A program made the position numbers and the translations under genes. The notes beneath the pieces are model-generated. The model did no database searches and was not told where the DNA came from. It saw only the letters and a list, made by a program, of their open reading frames with translations. This document shows, one piece after another, positions 51,752-60,548 of a stretch of DNA of 64,000 nucleotides. The stretch comes from Actinomadura graeca (GTDB taxonomy: Bacteria; Actinomycetota; Actinomycetes; Streptosporangiales; Streptosporangiaceae): the NCBI RefSeq assembly GCF_019175365.1, contig NZ_CP059572.1:1302001-1366000 (forward strand), written 5' to 3'. Numbering within the stretch: position 1 is the stretch's first letter; every line of letters begins with the position of its first letter.

Positions 51752-53310
51752 GCGCGCCCCGGCGGTCCTCGCTCAACGCCGCGCGGCGGGCCCGCGAGCT
51801 GGCCGCGCTCCCGGACGAGGTGGTGGACGTGCTCGTCGTCGGCCTCGGCGCGACCGGCGCCGGGGTGGCCCTGGACGCCGCGTCCCGCGGCCTGTCGGTG
51901 GCCGCCGTCGACGCCCACGACCTGGCGTTCGGCACGTCCCGGTGGAGCTCGAAGCTGATCCACGGCGGGCTGCGCTACCTGGCGTCCGGTCAGGTGGGCG
52001 TGGCGCGGGAGAGCGCCGCCGAGCGCGGCGTGCTGATGTGCCGGACGGCCCCGCACCTGGTGCGGGCGCTCCCGTTCGTCCTGCCGCTGACGCCGCAGGT
52101 GCCGCGCGGGCAGGCGGCGCTCGCCCGCGCCGGGCTGCGCGCCGGGGACGCGCTGCGGCTCGCCGCCGGCACCCCGCGGTCGGTGCTGCCCGGCCCGCGC
52201 CGGCTGTCGGCGGCCGGGGCGCTGCGCCTCGCGCCGGGGCTGCGCGCGGACGGGCTGCGCGGCGGGCTGCTGTCCTGGGACGGGCGGCTCGCCGACGACG
52301 CGCGCCTGGTCGTCGCGGTGGCGCGCACGGCCGCCGCGCACGGCGCCCGCGTCCTGACCCGGTGCCGGGCGGTGGCGGTGGCCGGTGACGGCGCGCTCGT
52401 CCGGGACGAGCTGACCGGCCGGGAGGTCACCGTGCGGGCCCGCGCGGTCGTGAACGCGGCCGGGGTGTGGGCGGGCGGCCTGGTGGACGGCGTGCGGCTG
52501 CGCCCGTCCCGGGGCACCCACCTGGTCGTGCGGGCGGAGACGCTGGGCGGGCCGTCGGCGGGCCTCCAGGTCCCGGTGCCCGGCGAGGCCGGGCGGTTCG
52601 TGCTGGTGCTCCCGCAGGGCGACGGGCGCGTGTACGTCGGCCTGACCGACGAGCCGGCCGACGGCCCGGTCCCCGACGTGCCGGAGCCGACGCCGGGCGA
52701 GATCAGGTTCCTGCTCGACGTCCTCGGCCCGGTGCTGGACGTCCCGCTGCGGAGGGAGGACGTGCTCGGTGCCTTCGCCGGGCTGCGCCCCCTGCTGGAC
52801 ACCGGCCGCGGTGGCGGCACCGCCGACCTCTCACGCCGCCACGCGATCCTGACCTCGCGGGACGGCGTGGTCACGGTCGTCGGCGGCAAGCTGACCACCT
52901 ACCGGCGGATGGCGCAGGACGCGGTGGACGCCGTAGTGGCGGCGCAGGGCCTGGACGCGGGCCCGGGCCGCACGGCGCGCATCCCGCTCGTCGGCGCGGC
53001 GGCGCCGCAGCGGCTCGCCGCCCTCGACGCCCCCGGGCTCCTCGTCCGGCGGTACGGGACGGAGGCGCCGCTCCTGGCCGGGATGGCGGAGGACGATCCG
53101 TCCCTGCTGGAGCCGGTCGTCCCGGGGCTGCCGGTGCTGGGGGCGGAGCTGGCGTGGGCCGTCCGGCACGAGGGCGCCCTGGACGCCGGCGACCTCCTCG
53201 ACCGGCGGACGCGGATCGGGCTCGTGGCGTCCGACCGGGCCGCCGCGCTGCCCGCAGCCGAGGCGCACCTGCCGTTCCGGGCCGACGGCGGGCGGACACG
53301 GGAGCGATGA
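51748..53310 (+). CDS. glpD: FAD-dependent glycerol-3-phosphate dehydrogenase
   Basis: 520 residues; oxidises sn-glycerol-3-phosphate to dihydroxyacetone phosphate at the membrane, feeding the quinone pool. FAD motif VDVLVVGLGATGAGVALDAA near residue 25-45, SRWSSKLIHGGLRYL, and the C-terminal VVGGKLTTYRRMAQD. Length matches GlpD. GTG 51748 overlaps tetR, so it is co-regulated with it. DHAP is the backbone used by alkyl-DHAP synthase, so the three enzymes here form a coherent glycerolipid set. Confidence 0.9.
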   Translation: MSAPRRSSLNAARRARELAALPDEVVDVLVVGLGATGAGVALDAASRGLSVAAVDAHDLAFGTSRWSSKLIHGGLRYLASGQVGVARESAAERGVLMCRTAPHLVRALPFVLPLTPQVPRGQAALARAGLRAGDALRLAAGTPRSVLPGPRRLSAAGALRLAPGLRADGLRGGLLSWDGRLADDARLVVAVARTAAAHGARVLTRCRAVAVAGDGALVRDELTGREVTVRARAVVNAAGVWAGGLVDGVRLRPSRGTHLVVRAETLGGPSAGLQVPVPGEAGRFVLVLPQGDGRVYVGLTDEPADGPVPDVPEPTPGEIRFLLDVLGPVLDVPLRREDVLGAFAGLRPLLDTGRGGGTADLSRRHAILTSRDGVVTVVGGKLTTYRRMAQDAVDAVVAAQGLDAGPGRTARIPLVGAAAPQRLAALDAPGLLVRRYGTEAPLLAGMAEDDPSLLEPVVPGLPVLGAELAWAVRHEGALDAGDLLDRRTRIGLVASDRAAALPAAEAHLPFRADGGRTRER

Positions 53311-53388
53311 CCTCATGTCACGCCATGGTGACAAAGAGTCAACATGGCGTAGGGAACCCGTCACCCCGTCTGGCATGATCCAGAGATG

Positions 53389-53407
53389 TTAGGTTACCCT
53401 TACCTAA
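53389..53407. promoter_or_regulatory. DtxR/IdeR-type iron box
   Basis: TTAGGTTACCCTTACCTAA, close to the consensus TTAGGTTAGSCTAACCTAA with two or fewer mismatches in the centre. It overlaps the first ATG (53386) of the downstream frame, so it must lie in the promoter or leader and the true start is later. Indicates iron-dependent repression. Confidence 0.85.
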
Positions 53408-53436
53408 TAGCGATCACTGAACGTCGGGGGGATTCT

Positions 53437-54345
53437 TTGACGCGCGGGAAGGGCTGCGGGCATTGCCCCGGGAGCCACACGGGCGAACGCCCGTGCCTGG
53501 CCAGCGCGACGGCCAAGGCGGGCGCCTGGCTGCTCATCGAGCACCCCGGCCCCTGGCCCGGGCGCGTCGAGCGGCTGACCTCCCCCGGGCCGGTCGCCGA
53601 GGCCGTCCGGGCGGCGCAGGCGAAGGGCGTCCGGCCCCAGCTCATCCGCCGGCCCGGACGCCGGCGGCGCACACCGCCGCCGCTCCAGGTCTACGCCGCG
53701 TACTCGCTCGGCGACGAGGTCTGGATCGAGGGGCGTGAGCTCGCCGACCCCTCTGAGCTGGCCGGACTCGACCTCGACGCCCTCGCGGCCGGTACCCGGC
53801 CGGGCTTCGGCGAGCCGGTCACAGAGCCCGTCCTGCTGGTCTGCACGCACGGCCGGCGCAACACCTGCTGCGCGCGGACGGGCGGCCCGCTGGCCCGATC
53901 CCTCGCCAGACGTTTCGAGCACCTTGTCTGGGAAACCACACATGTCGGCGGTGACCGTTTCGCAGCGAATTTGGTATGTCTTCCTCACGGGCTCTACTAC
54001 GGCGACCTCGGCGAGACCGAGGCCGTGAGCGCTGTGGAGGGGTACCTGCGGGGGGAGGTCGTCCTCGGCCGGCTGCGCGGCCGGGCGGGGCTGCCGGAGC
54101 CCGCACAGGCCGCGGAGCACCACGTCAGGGCGTTCACGGGCCTGCTGGGGCTGGACGCGATCACCATCGAGTCCCTCTCCGGGACCTCGCGCCACGAGGC
54201 GGTCGTCGCCAGCCGGAAGAGCCGTTACCGGGTCGTCGTCGAGGCCGTCGAGCAGTCCCATCCATGCGGAGCGGACTGTGACGAGAACCAAAGAACCTAC
54301 GTTGTTAGGGAACTCACCCTTCTCAACGAGGCGGCCCTCGTGTAA
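53437..54345 (+). CDS. sucrase/ferredoxin-like (thioredoxin-fold Fe-S) protein, iron-regulated
   Basis: 302 residues from TTG 53437, which has GGGGGGAT just upstream; the ATG at 53386 lies in the iron box. N-terminal Cys-rich GKGCGHCPGSHTGERPC, then the thioredoxin-like ferredoxin domain with VCTHGRRNTCCARTGGPLA (about 133-151) and GGDRFAANLVCLPHGLYYG. The family is the sucrase/ferredoxin-like group, which may carry a 2Fe-2S cluster. Iron box control suggests a part in iron reduction, sparing or siderophore use. The C-terminal HPCGADC adds two more cysteines. Confidence 0.82.
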   Translation: MTRGKGCGHCPGSHTGERPCLASATAKAGAWLLIEHPGPWPGRVERLTSPGPVAEAVRAAQAKGVRPQLIRRPGRRRRTPPPLQVYAAYSLGDEVWIEGRELADPSELAGLDLDALAAGTRPGFGEPVTEPVLLVCTHGRRNTCCARTGGPLARSLARRFEHLVWETTHVGGDRFAANLVCLPHGLYYGDLGETEAVSAVEGYLRGEVVLGRLRGRAGLPEPAQAAEHHVRAFTGLLGLDAITIESLSGTSRHEAVVASRKSRYRVVVEAVEQSHPCGADCDENQRTYVVRELTLLNEAALV

Positions 54346-54529
54346 TCTCGCGGAGGCCCCATTCGAGGGCTCCCCTGTCGCACGACCCCAGGTTTCCGGA
54401 GTAACCGGACGGGGAACAGAGCGGCAACTCCAGACGTTGGACCATTCGGCGCTTCTGACGCATGTCACCCGAAGCATGTCGAGCGTCCATGTCCCGAAAT
54501 TGTTCGAAACCAATCAAGGTGGGTGTTCC

Positions 54530-54826
54530 ATGGCTCAGGTACGTCGGCAGGCAAACCTCCCTCGTCCCAGCTGGGGCTGGCAGGACGCCGCGGCGTGCCG
54601 GGGGGAAGACCTCGTCCTCTTCTTCGGTCCCGACGGCGAGCGCCAGCCCGAACGTGAGATCCGCGAGCGCAAGGCGAAGCAGATCTGCATGGGCTGCCCG
54701 GTCCGGACGGAGTGCCTGGACTATGCGGTGTCCCGGCCCGAGAAGTACGGCACGTGGGGCGGCCTCAACGAAGACGAGCGCGCGTCCGAGCGCCGTCGCC
54801 GCATGCGTCGCGCCAACGCCGCCTAG
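54530..54826 (+). CDS. WhiB-family iron-sulfur transcription regulator
   Basis: 98 residues with the four cluster cysteines Cys23, Cys53, Cys56 and Cys62 (AACRGEDLVLFFGPDGE; QICMGCPVRTECLDYAV), the turn YGTWGGLNEDER and a basic C-terminus (ERRRRMRRA). WhiB proteins bind sigma factor region 4 through the 4Fe-4S cluster and respond to redox state and nitric oxide. The start ATG follows AAGGTGGG. The gene follows the sucrase-ferredoxin gene on the same strand with a 184-bp leader, which probably holds its own promoter. The subclass is not assigned. Confidence 0.92.
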   Translation: MAQVRRQANLPRPSWGWQDAAACRGEDLVLFFGPDGERQPEREIRERKAKQICMGCPVRTECLDYAVSRPEKYGTWGGLNEDERASERRRRMRRANAA

Positions 54827-54888
54827 CGGACCGGACCGTCCGCCCGAACGCTCCCTTCGCGCACCCCGGCACGCCACCGAAAAACGTC

Positions 54889-54911
54889 ACGGCCCCGCAC
54901 CGCGGGGCCGT
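54889..54911. terminator. bidirectional hairpin after whiB
   Basis: ACGGCCCCGC, loop ACC, GCGGGGCCGT: a perfect 10-bp stem. It is flanked by AAAAACGTC on the left and TTTGCGTT on the right, so it can act on both strands. It is 63 bp after the whiB stop. Confidence 0.85.
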
Positions 54912-55067
54912 TTGCGTTGCCCGGGGCCGGACTCCTGTCGGGGCCGCCGCGGACCACCCGGTCACATGTGTGTCACATGTGCGTCACAACGGCGCCCGGA
55001 TTTCCGATGCGGTACCGCACCGGGAGGGGCCGCGCGGCTTATTCCCGGAAATTCACACGATCCATTC

Positions 55068-55769
55068 TCAGGCGCCCGCCCCCGGGCGGGCCAGCCAGTC
55101 GATCACGTCGTCGTCGGCGAGCTGCCCGAAGTCGCGGTACCACTGGCCGACCGCCCGGAACTCCCAGGGCGCCGCCGGGACCACCACCCGCTCGGCCCAT
55201 CCCTCCGCCTCCAGCGCCCGGACGGTCTCGGCGGCGCCCACCGGCACCGCCAGCAGCAGCCGGGACGGCCGGTGCCCGCGCACCGCCCGCAGGGCCGCGC
55301 GGGCGGTACCGCCGGTGGCGAGCCCGTCGTCCACGACGACGACCGCCCGCCCGGCCGTCTCCGGCAGCGGCCTGCCGCCCCGGTAGACGCGGACGCGGCG
55401 GACCAGCTCGGCGCGCTCGGCCTCCACGACCGGGGCGAGGTCGTCCTCGTCCAGCCCGAGCCGCCCGAGCAGCTCCCGGTCGAACACCGGCGAGCCGCCC
55501 TCCGCGATGGCCCCGACGCCCAGCTCGGGCTGCGGCGGATAACCGATCTTGCGGGTCACCAGGACGTCCAGCGGCCCGCCGAGACGCCGGGCGACCTCGT
55601 GCCCCACCGGCACCCCGCCGCGCGGCAGGGCGAGCACCACGGCGCCCTCCAGCCCCAGCGGCGCCAGCCGCCGGGCGAGCACCCGCCCCGCCTCGGCGCG
55701 GTCGGTGTAGGGCAGCCGCACGGGCCCGGCCTTCCACGGGTCCTCGCGCGGGACCTTGCTCCACGGCAT
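55068..55769 (-). CDS. phosphoribosyltransferase-domain protein
   Basis: 233 residues. The PRPP-binding loop is VVVVDDGLATGGTARAAL (about 140-157), the type I PRTase signature, and the hood is reduced. A core ALPRGGVPVGHEVARRLGGP (about 48-67) binds pyrophosphate. These stand-alone PRTases of actinobacteria are of unknown substrate. ATG 55769 is supported by sequence continuity. The 209 bp between it and the next leftward gene hold no recognised feature. Confidence 0.82.
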   Translation of the reverse strand: MPWSKVPREDPWKAGPVRLPYTDRAEAGRVLARRLAPLGLEGAVVLALPRGGVPVGHEVARRLGGPLDVLVTRKIGYPPQPELGVGAIAEGGSPVFDRELLGRLGLDEDDLAPVVEAERAELVRRVRVYRGGRPLPETAGRAVVVVDDGLATGGTARAALRAVRGHRPSRLLLAVPVGAAETVRALEAEGWAERVVVPAAPWEFRAVGQWYRDFGQLADDDVIDWLARPGAGA

Positions 55770-55978
55770 CGGCGCACCCCCCTCCCGGGGTCGCGGCGAG
55801 CGGCCCCGGCCCTCCCGGGCGCGGCATCGCTTCGCGCAAGCCCGGCGGGACGCGGCTCCGGCCTCGCCCTGCCGGGCAGGTGACGCGCTCGCGTGACGGT
55901 CGAGACCGCTCTGAAGCGGTTCGTGGCTAGCCCTACCCAGGACCGGGCGGGCTTACGTGTCCCGGCCCCGGACGCGCT

Positions 55979-56965
55979 CTAGGCGCCCGTCAGCCAGCGC
56001 AGGGGGTTGTCCCGCAGGATGGCGGCCAGGGTCGCGTCGTCGGCGCCCGCGGCGCGCAGGGCGGGCAGGAAGACCTCGAACAGGTAGCCGTAGCCGCCGC
56101 CCCCGTTGCGGACGACCTGGGACATCCGGGAGACGCCGGTGCTCAGCAGGACCCGGCCCCCGTGCCCGGCCTCCAGCAGGTCCATGACGGCGCGGACGCG
56201 GGCGCCGATGGCCGCGTGGTCCTCGCCCGCGAGCCCGAGCGTGCCGAACGACACGTACGCCCCGGTCTCGGCGATCTTGCGGTGCTGGCCCGGGTCGTCC
56301 ACGCGGTCCTGCTGCCCGACCGCGACCCGCTGCGGGGACAGCCCGGCCGCGGTGAGGATCTCCAGCTGGGCGAGCCCGGCGCGGCCGTAGGTGGCCACCG
56401 ACAGCCCGGAGTACCGGGCGGCCTGGGCGGCGGCCCGCAGGCACGCCTCCTCCGCCTCCGTGGGCGCCTCGCCCCAGGTGCCGATCTCCCCGATCACGCC
56501 GGGCAGGGAGTTGGTGCCGTCCAGGCCGAAGCCGATCTCGGCGAGCAGCCGCTCGGCGAGCCGGTCGACGCCGGACGGGCCGTCCCCGGCGGCCCCGGCG
56601 GCGAGGGCGTCCTGGACGTACCGGGGGTGGAACGGCTCGGTGAACACGCCCGTGCCGGCGACCACGGCCACCCGCGCACCGGCGCTGATCCGGGCGAGCG
56701 CGGCCGCGTTGCGTCCCATGCCCGTGCAGGTGAGGTCGACGACGAGGCCGAGCCCGTGCTCGCCGCGCAGCGCCGCCAGCTCCCGCGTGACGGCCTTCTC
56801 CTCGTCCAGCCAGCGGTAGGGGTCGGACTCGGCCCGCCGGGGACGGGACGGCCAGCGCAGGTCCATCTGCAGGTGCTCGTGGGAGAGCACCGGCCCGGTG
56901 ATGTCGGACGTCGCGATCGTGCCGGTCACGGTCCGGAGCCGGCCGGTCTCCTCACGGGGGGTCAT
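55979..56965 (-). CDS. phosphotriesterase-like TIM-barrel protein lacking metal ligands
   Basis: 328 residues with the fold of the phosphotriesterase/lactonase family. The first metal pair HEH (His29, His31) and the bridging carboxylate position (Glu160 in VIGEIGT) are present. The other ligand positions are altered: TYGRAG has Tyr193 where TTH supplies His; VGQQD has Gln218 where GHxD supplies His; LLSTGVS has Gly277 where Asp ends the barrel. The protein should bind at most one metal and may be inactive or act on another chemistry. It lies 59 bp after the YihY gene on the same strand. Confidence 0.75.
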   Translation of the reverse strand: MTPREETGRLRTVTGTIATSDITGPVLSHEHLQMDLRWPSRPRRAESDPYRWLDEEKAVTRELAALRGEHGLGLVVDLTCTGMGRNAAALARISAGARVAVVAGTGVFTEPFHPRYVQDALAAGAAGDGPSGVDRLAERLLAEIGFGLDGTNSLPGVIGEIGTWGEAPTEAEEACLRAAAQAARYSGLSVATYGRAGLAQLEILTAAGLSPQRVAVGQQDRVDDPGQHRKIAETGAYVSFGTLGLAGEDHAAIGARVRAVMDLLEAGHGGRVLLSTGVSRMSQVVRNGGGGYGYLFEVFLPALRAAGADDATLAAILRDNPLRWLTGA

Positions 56966-57024
56966 GTCAGGCGAGGCTACGACATATTTGCCATTTTCAG
57001 GATGTCAGTCGCAGCAGTTTTTAC

Positions 57025-58206
57025 CTACGCCGCATCGTCCGCGCCCTTGCGGGGCCGCCCCGCGGCAGGCCCGCCGACCTGGTCGGCGGCGCTCCCGGCG
57101 GAGTGCTCCCCCGCCGGCGCCGTGGAGGGGCCCGCCGGGGCCCCGCCGACCGAATCCCCGGGCTCCTCCCCGCCGGCGTCCCGGACGGCCCGTGCCCGCG
57201 CGGTGCCGGCGCTCGGCCACAGCCGGTCGATCTCGGCGTTCAGCGCCGCCCCGATCAGCACCGCGAGCGCGGCCACGTACAGCCAGGCCAGCACGGCGAT
57301 CGCGGCGGCGAGCGAGCCGTACACCGACACCCCGCTCAGCGAGCCGGTCAGGTAGAGCCGGAGGGTGACGCTGCCGAGGATCCACATCAGCAGCGCGACG
57401 ACCGCGCCGGGCACCTCGCGCCACCACGCCGTCCGCACCGGGACGCTCATGTGGTAGAGCGTCGCCAGGAACGCGACCGACAGCGACACGACGAACGGCC
57501 AGTAGGCCAGCAGGACGAACCCGGCGCCGTCCGGCAGCGCCCGCCGCACCAGCGCGGGCCCCGCGACCAGCAGCGGGATGAGGATCAGCATCACCAGCAG
57601 GCCGACGAGGTACAGCAGGAACGCGCGCAGCCGGGTGCGGATCACGCCGCGGATGCCCGACAGCCCGTAGGCGATGGTGATCGTGTCGACGTAGACGTTG
57701 GTGGCCCGGGAACCGGCCCACAGCGAGATCAGGAAGCTGACCGAGACGATGTCGGGGCTGCCCCCCTTGATCACGTCGTCGATCAGCGGGACGACGACCG
57801 TGTCCATCGCCGGCCCGGTCAGGACGGTCCGGGCGTGCTCGATCAGCCAGGAGCGGATCTCGGCGACCGTCTCGGCGCCGAGCGCCCCGCGGAAGTGGCC
57901 CATCGTGCCGATCAGCCCGATGACCAGCGGGGGCAGCGACAGCAGGGCGAAGAACGCGGCCTCGGCCGCCAGGCCCGTGACCCGGTGGCGGAACGCGGCG
58001 ACCGCGGTGCCCCGGACGAGCGTCCAGACCGTCCGGGCGGCCGTCCGCGCCCCCGCGCGGACACGGGCGGGCAGCCCGGTACCCGGCCCCTGCGGGCCGG
58101 TTCCCGCGCCCGCCCCGGGGCCGGGCTCCCCGGCCGGGGTGACGCCCGCGGCGTCTGAGACGGTGGTCACACCGTCCAACGGTAGAGCGTTACGTGCCCG
58201 GAACAT
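57025..58206 (-). CDS. YihY/virulence factor BrkB-family membrane protein
   Basis: 393 residues, six or so membrane helices. Family stretches: LAAEAAFFALLSLPPLVIGLIG (about 79-100), SWLIEHA, a conserved DVIKGG and the end VYGSLAAAIAVLAWLYVAALAVLIGAALNAEIDRLW. A long Pro/Gly/Ala N-terminus (about 1-60) and a similar C-terminus are disordered. ATG 58206 has a poorly placed site; GTG 58170 is an alternative start. Function of the family is not settled. Confidence 0.8.
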   Translation of the reverse strand: MFRARNALPLDGVTTVSDAAGVTPAGEPGPGAGAGTGPQGPGTGLPARVRAGARTAARTVWTLVRGTAVAAFRHRVTGLAAEAAFFALLSLPPLVIGLIGTMGHFRGALGAETVAEIRSWLIEHARTVLTGPAMDTVVVPLIDDVIKGGSPDIVSVSFLISLWAGSRATNVYVDTITIAYGLSGIRGVIRTRLRAFLLYLVGLLVMLILIPLLVAGPALVRRALPDGAGFVLLAYWPFVVSLSVAFLATLYHMSVPVRTAWWREVPGAVVALLMWILGSVTLRLYLTGSLSGVSVYGSLAAAIAVLAWLYVAALAVLIGAALNAEIDRLWPSAGTARARAVRDAGGEEPGDSVGGAPAGPSTAPAGEHSAGSAADQVGGPAAGRPRKGADDAA

Positions 58207-58395
58207 TCCCCATCGCCCATTTCACTGATCCACTCCGCGCGTCGCGTGCCGTCCGCCCCTCGGTCCCGTCGGTCCGGGGGGCGTGGCGCCCCCTGGTCGT
58301 ACATTCTCGCGCCCCTACCCCCTTCGACGACCCGGAACGTCGTCCGGACCATGATCGTTACGGTGCGGTGCGAGCATCGCCGCCCATCGGTGACA

Positions 58396-58590
58396 ATGGA
58401 AGGCGTGATCTGCAGTTCGTGCCGGGAGCGCCACCACGGGGAGTGCCGTGGCGGCTCGTGGTGCGACTGCCAGCACCACGCCGCCCCGGGCGCCCCCGCG
58501 CCCGCCGAGGGGCCCCCCGCCGCGACGCGGCCGGACCCGGACACCGCGCCGCCCGCGGAGCCGCAGGTGAACTGGAGGCGGCAGGGATGA
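58396..58590 (+). CDS. small cysteine-rich protein, possible zinc-binding
   Basis: 64 residues: GVICSSCRERHHGECRGGSWCDCQHH carries six cysteines and several histidines (CxxC, HxxxC, CxCxHH), a probable zinc knuckle, followed by a Pro/Ala-rich tail. Similar short proteins occur in many actinobacteria. ATG 58396 or GTG 58405 may start it. Unknown role. It stands 69 bp before the leader peptide of the sulfur operon but probably belongs to its own mRNA. Confidence 0.55.
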   Translation: MEGVICSSCRERHHGECRGGSWCDCQHHAAPGAPAPAEGPPAATRPDPDTAPPAEPQVNWRRQG

Positions 58591-58622
58591 CTCTTCTCAC
58601 GCGCTCGCATGCTGGACGTAAC

Positions 58623-58652
58623 TGGACAGTCCGCAAGACGTCGTGTCAGAGT
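58623..58652 (+). promoter_or_regulatory. promoter of the sulfur-assimilation operon leader
   Basis: TGGACA (58623-58628), an 18-bp spacer, CAGAGT (58647-58652), then six bases to the ATG of the leader peptide at 58659. The spacing implies a leaderless transcript starting at that ATG. Confidence 0.6.
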
Positions 58653-58658
58653 CTAGGC

Positions 58659-58736
58659 ATGACTGCTGCGGATCCGTTGCTGGCGAAGCGCCGGCACGTC
58701 GACTTCCTGCGCGTCCGCAGCGCGATCTGTCGCTGA
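58659..58736 (+). CDS. leader peptide of the sulfite reductase operon (cysteine attenuator candidate)
   Basis: 25-residue reading frame ending in LRVRSAICR just before the stop, with one cysteine near the end. Short peptides of the form HVDxxRVxSAxCR occur ahead of sulfur-assimilation genes in actinobacteria and are annotated as putative leader peptides. Cysteine shortage would stall the ribosome at the penultimate Cys codon and change the fold of the 141-base space before the next gene. There is no Shine-Dalgarno, which fits a leaderless mRNA. Confidence 0.75.
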   Translation: MTAADPLLAKRRHVDFLRVRSAICR

Positions 58737-58877
58737 CGCCCCGACCACGCCCTGCTCAGCCCGGGAGCGTGGTGCATCGGCGTCACCTTTCGCCCCGACC
58801 AGCTCAGTGCCGAGCCGGCTTACGAGACCGCCGGTGCGCCACGTGTCCCTCACGACCACAAGATGAGGACGCGCGCC

Positions 58878-60533
58878 GTGCCACCCGCGATCAAGCGCAA
58901 GAAGAAAGGCGAGGGCCAGTGGGCCCTCGGCTATCGCGAACCGCTGAACAAGAACGAGGAGAACAAGAAGAACGACGACGGGCTCAACGTCCGCCGCCGG
59001 ATCATCGACGTCTACTCCAAGGCCGGCTTCGACTCCATCGACCCGGCCGACCTGCGCGGCCGCTTCCGCTGGTACGGCCTCTACACCCAGCGCAAGCCGG
59101 GGATCGACGGGGGCAAGACCGGTGCGCTTGAGGACGAGGAGCTCGACGACCGCTACTTCATGATGCGGATCCGCATCGACGGCGGTCAGCTCAGCGGCGA
59201 CCAGCTGAGGACCATCGCCGACATCTCGACCCGCTACGCCCGCGGGACCGCCGACATCACCGACCGGCAGAACGTCCAGCTGCACTGGGTGCGGATCGAG
59301 GACGTCCCGGCGATCTGGGAGGCGCTGGAGGCCGTCGGGCTGCACACCACCGAGGCGTGCGGCGACACCCCCCGGACGATCATCGGCTGCCCGCTGGCCG
59401 GGATCGCGGCGGACGAGGTCATCGACGCGACGCCGCAGCTGCGCGACATCCACGACCGCTACATCGGCTCGGCCGAGTTCTCCAACCTGCCGCGCAAGTT
59501 CAAGACGGCGCTGTCGGGCTGCACGTCGCACTGCACCGTCCACGAGATCAACGACATCGCCTTCACCGGCGTCGTGAACGAGGCGGGCGAGACCGGCTAC
59601 CAGCTGTACGTGGGCGGCGGGCTGTCCACGAACCCGATGTTCGCCAAGAGCCTCGGCGTGTTCGTCAAGCCCGCGCAGGCGCACGAGGTGTGGCACGGCG
59701 TCGTGTCGATCTTCCGTGACTACGGCTACCGGCGGCTGCGCAGCCGCGCCCGGCTGAAGTTCCTGATGAACGACTGGGGCCCGGAGAAGTTCCGCGAGGT
59801 GCTGGAGAAGGAGTACCTCGGGTACGCGCTGCCGGACGGCCCCGAGCCGGACGCCCCGCTCGCCCGCCGCGACCACGTCGGCATCCGCCCGCAGCGGGAC
59901 GGGAGGTTCTACGTGGGGTTCGCGCCCCGCGTGGGACGGGTGAACGGCGAGCTGCTCGGCGTCATCGCCGACCTGGCGGCTCGCTACGGCTCGGGCCGCG
60001 TCCGCACGACCATCGAGCAGAAGCTGGTCATCCTCGACGTGCCCGAGGAGGACACCGAGGCGCTCGCGGACGCTCTGGCCGAGCACGACCTGCAGGTCCG
60101 CCCCTCCACGTTCCGGCGCCAGACGATGGCGTGCACGGGCATCGAGTACTGCAAGCTCGCGATCGTCGAGACCAAGCAGCGCTCGATGGACCTGATGGAC
60201 GAGCTGGAGAAGCGGCTCCCGGACTTCGACCAGCCGCTGACCATCAACGTCAACGGCTGCCCCAACGCCTGCGCCCGCATCCAGGTCGCCGACATCGGAC
60301 TGAAGGGCCAGCTCGTCGTGGACGAGAACGGCGACCAGGTCGAGGGCTTCCAGATCCATCTGGGCGGGCAGCTGGGCGCGTCGTTCGGCAAGAAGGTCCG
60401 CGGGCTGAAGACGACCTCGGCCGGGCTGACCGACTACGTCGAACGGGTCGTGCGGAACTTCGACGCGCAGCGCACCGAGGGCGAGACGTTCGCCGCATGG
60501 GTGCACCGCGCCGACGAAGCAGACCTGAAGTAA
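58878..60533 (+). CDS. ferredoxin-dependent sulfite (or nitrite) reductase
   Basis: 551 residues; reduces sulfite to sulfide with six electrons using siroheme and a 4Fe-4S cluster. Two ferredoxin-like half-domains and two siroheme domains are present; the cluster cysteines are in TGIEYCKLA with the preceding Cys (Cx5C) and in NVNGCPNACARIQ (Cx3C). GTG 58878 is preferred: GAGGA lies eight bases upstream and the conserved PPAIKRKKKGEGQWAL follows. ATG 58863 is the alternative. The neighbouring CysH and sirohydrochlorin chelatase make sulfite more likely than nitrite. Confidence 0.92.
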   Translation: MPPAIKRKKKGEGQWALGYREPLNKNEENKKNDDGLNVRRRIIDVYSKAGFDSIDPADLRGRFRWYGLYTQRKPGIDGGKTGALEDEELDDRYFMMRIRIDGGQLSGDQLRTIADISTRYARGTADITDRQNVQLHWVRIEDVPAIWEALEAVGLHTTEACGDTPRTIIGCPLAGIAADEVIDATPQLRDIHDRYIGSAEFSNLPRKFKTALSGCTSHCTVHEINDIAFTGVVNEAGETGYQLYVGGGLSTNPMFAKSLGVFVKPAQAHEVWHGVVSIFRDYGYRRLRSRARLKFLMNDWGPEKFREVLEKEYLGYALPDGPEPDAPLARRDHVGIRPQRDGRFYVGFAPRVGRVNGELLGVIADLAARYGSGRVRTTIEQKLVILDVPEEDTEALADALAEHDLQVRPSTFRRQTMACTGIEYCKLAIVETKQRSMDLMDELEKRLPDFDQPLTINVNGCPNACARIQVADIGLKGQLVVDENGDQVEGFQIHLGGQLGASFGKKVRGLKTTSAGLTDYVERVVRNFDAQRTEGETFAAWVHRADEADLK

Positions 60534-60548
60534 TCAAGGGCAGCGGAA

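Noticed and set aside
53386..53436. ATG 53386 as the start of the sucrase/ferredoxin-like gene
   Set aside because: It sits in the iron box and has no Shine-Dalgarno; TTG 53437 has GGGGGGAT upstream.
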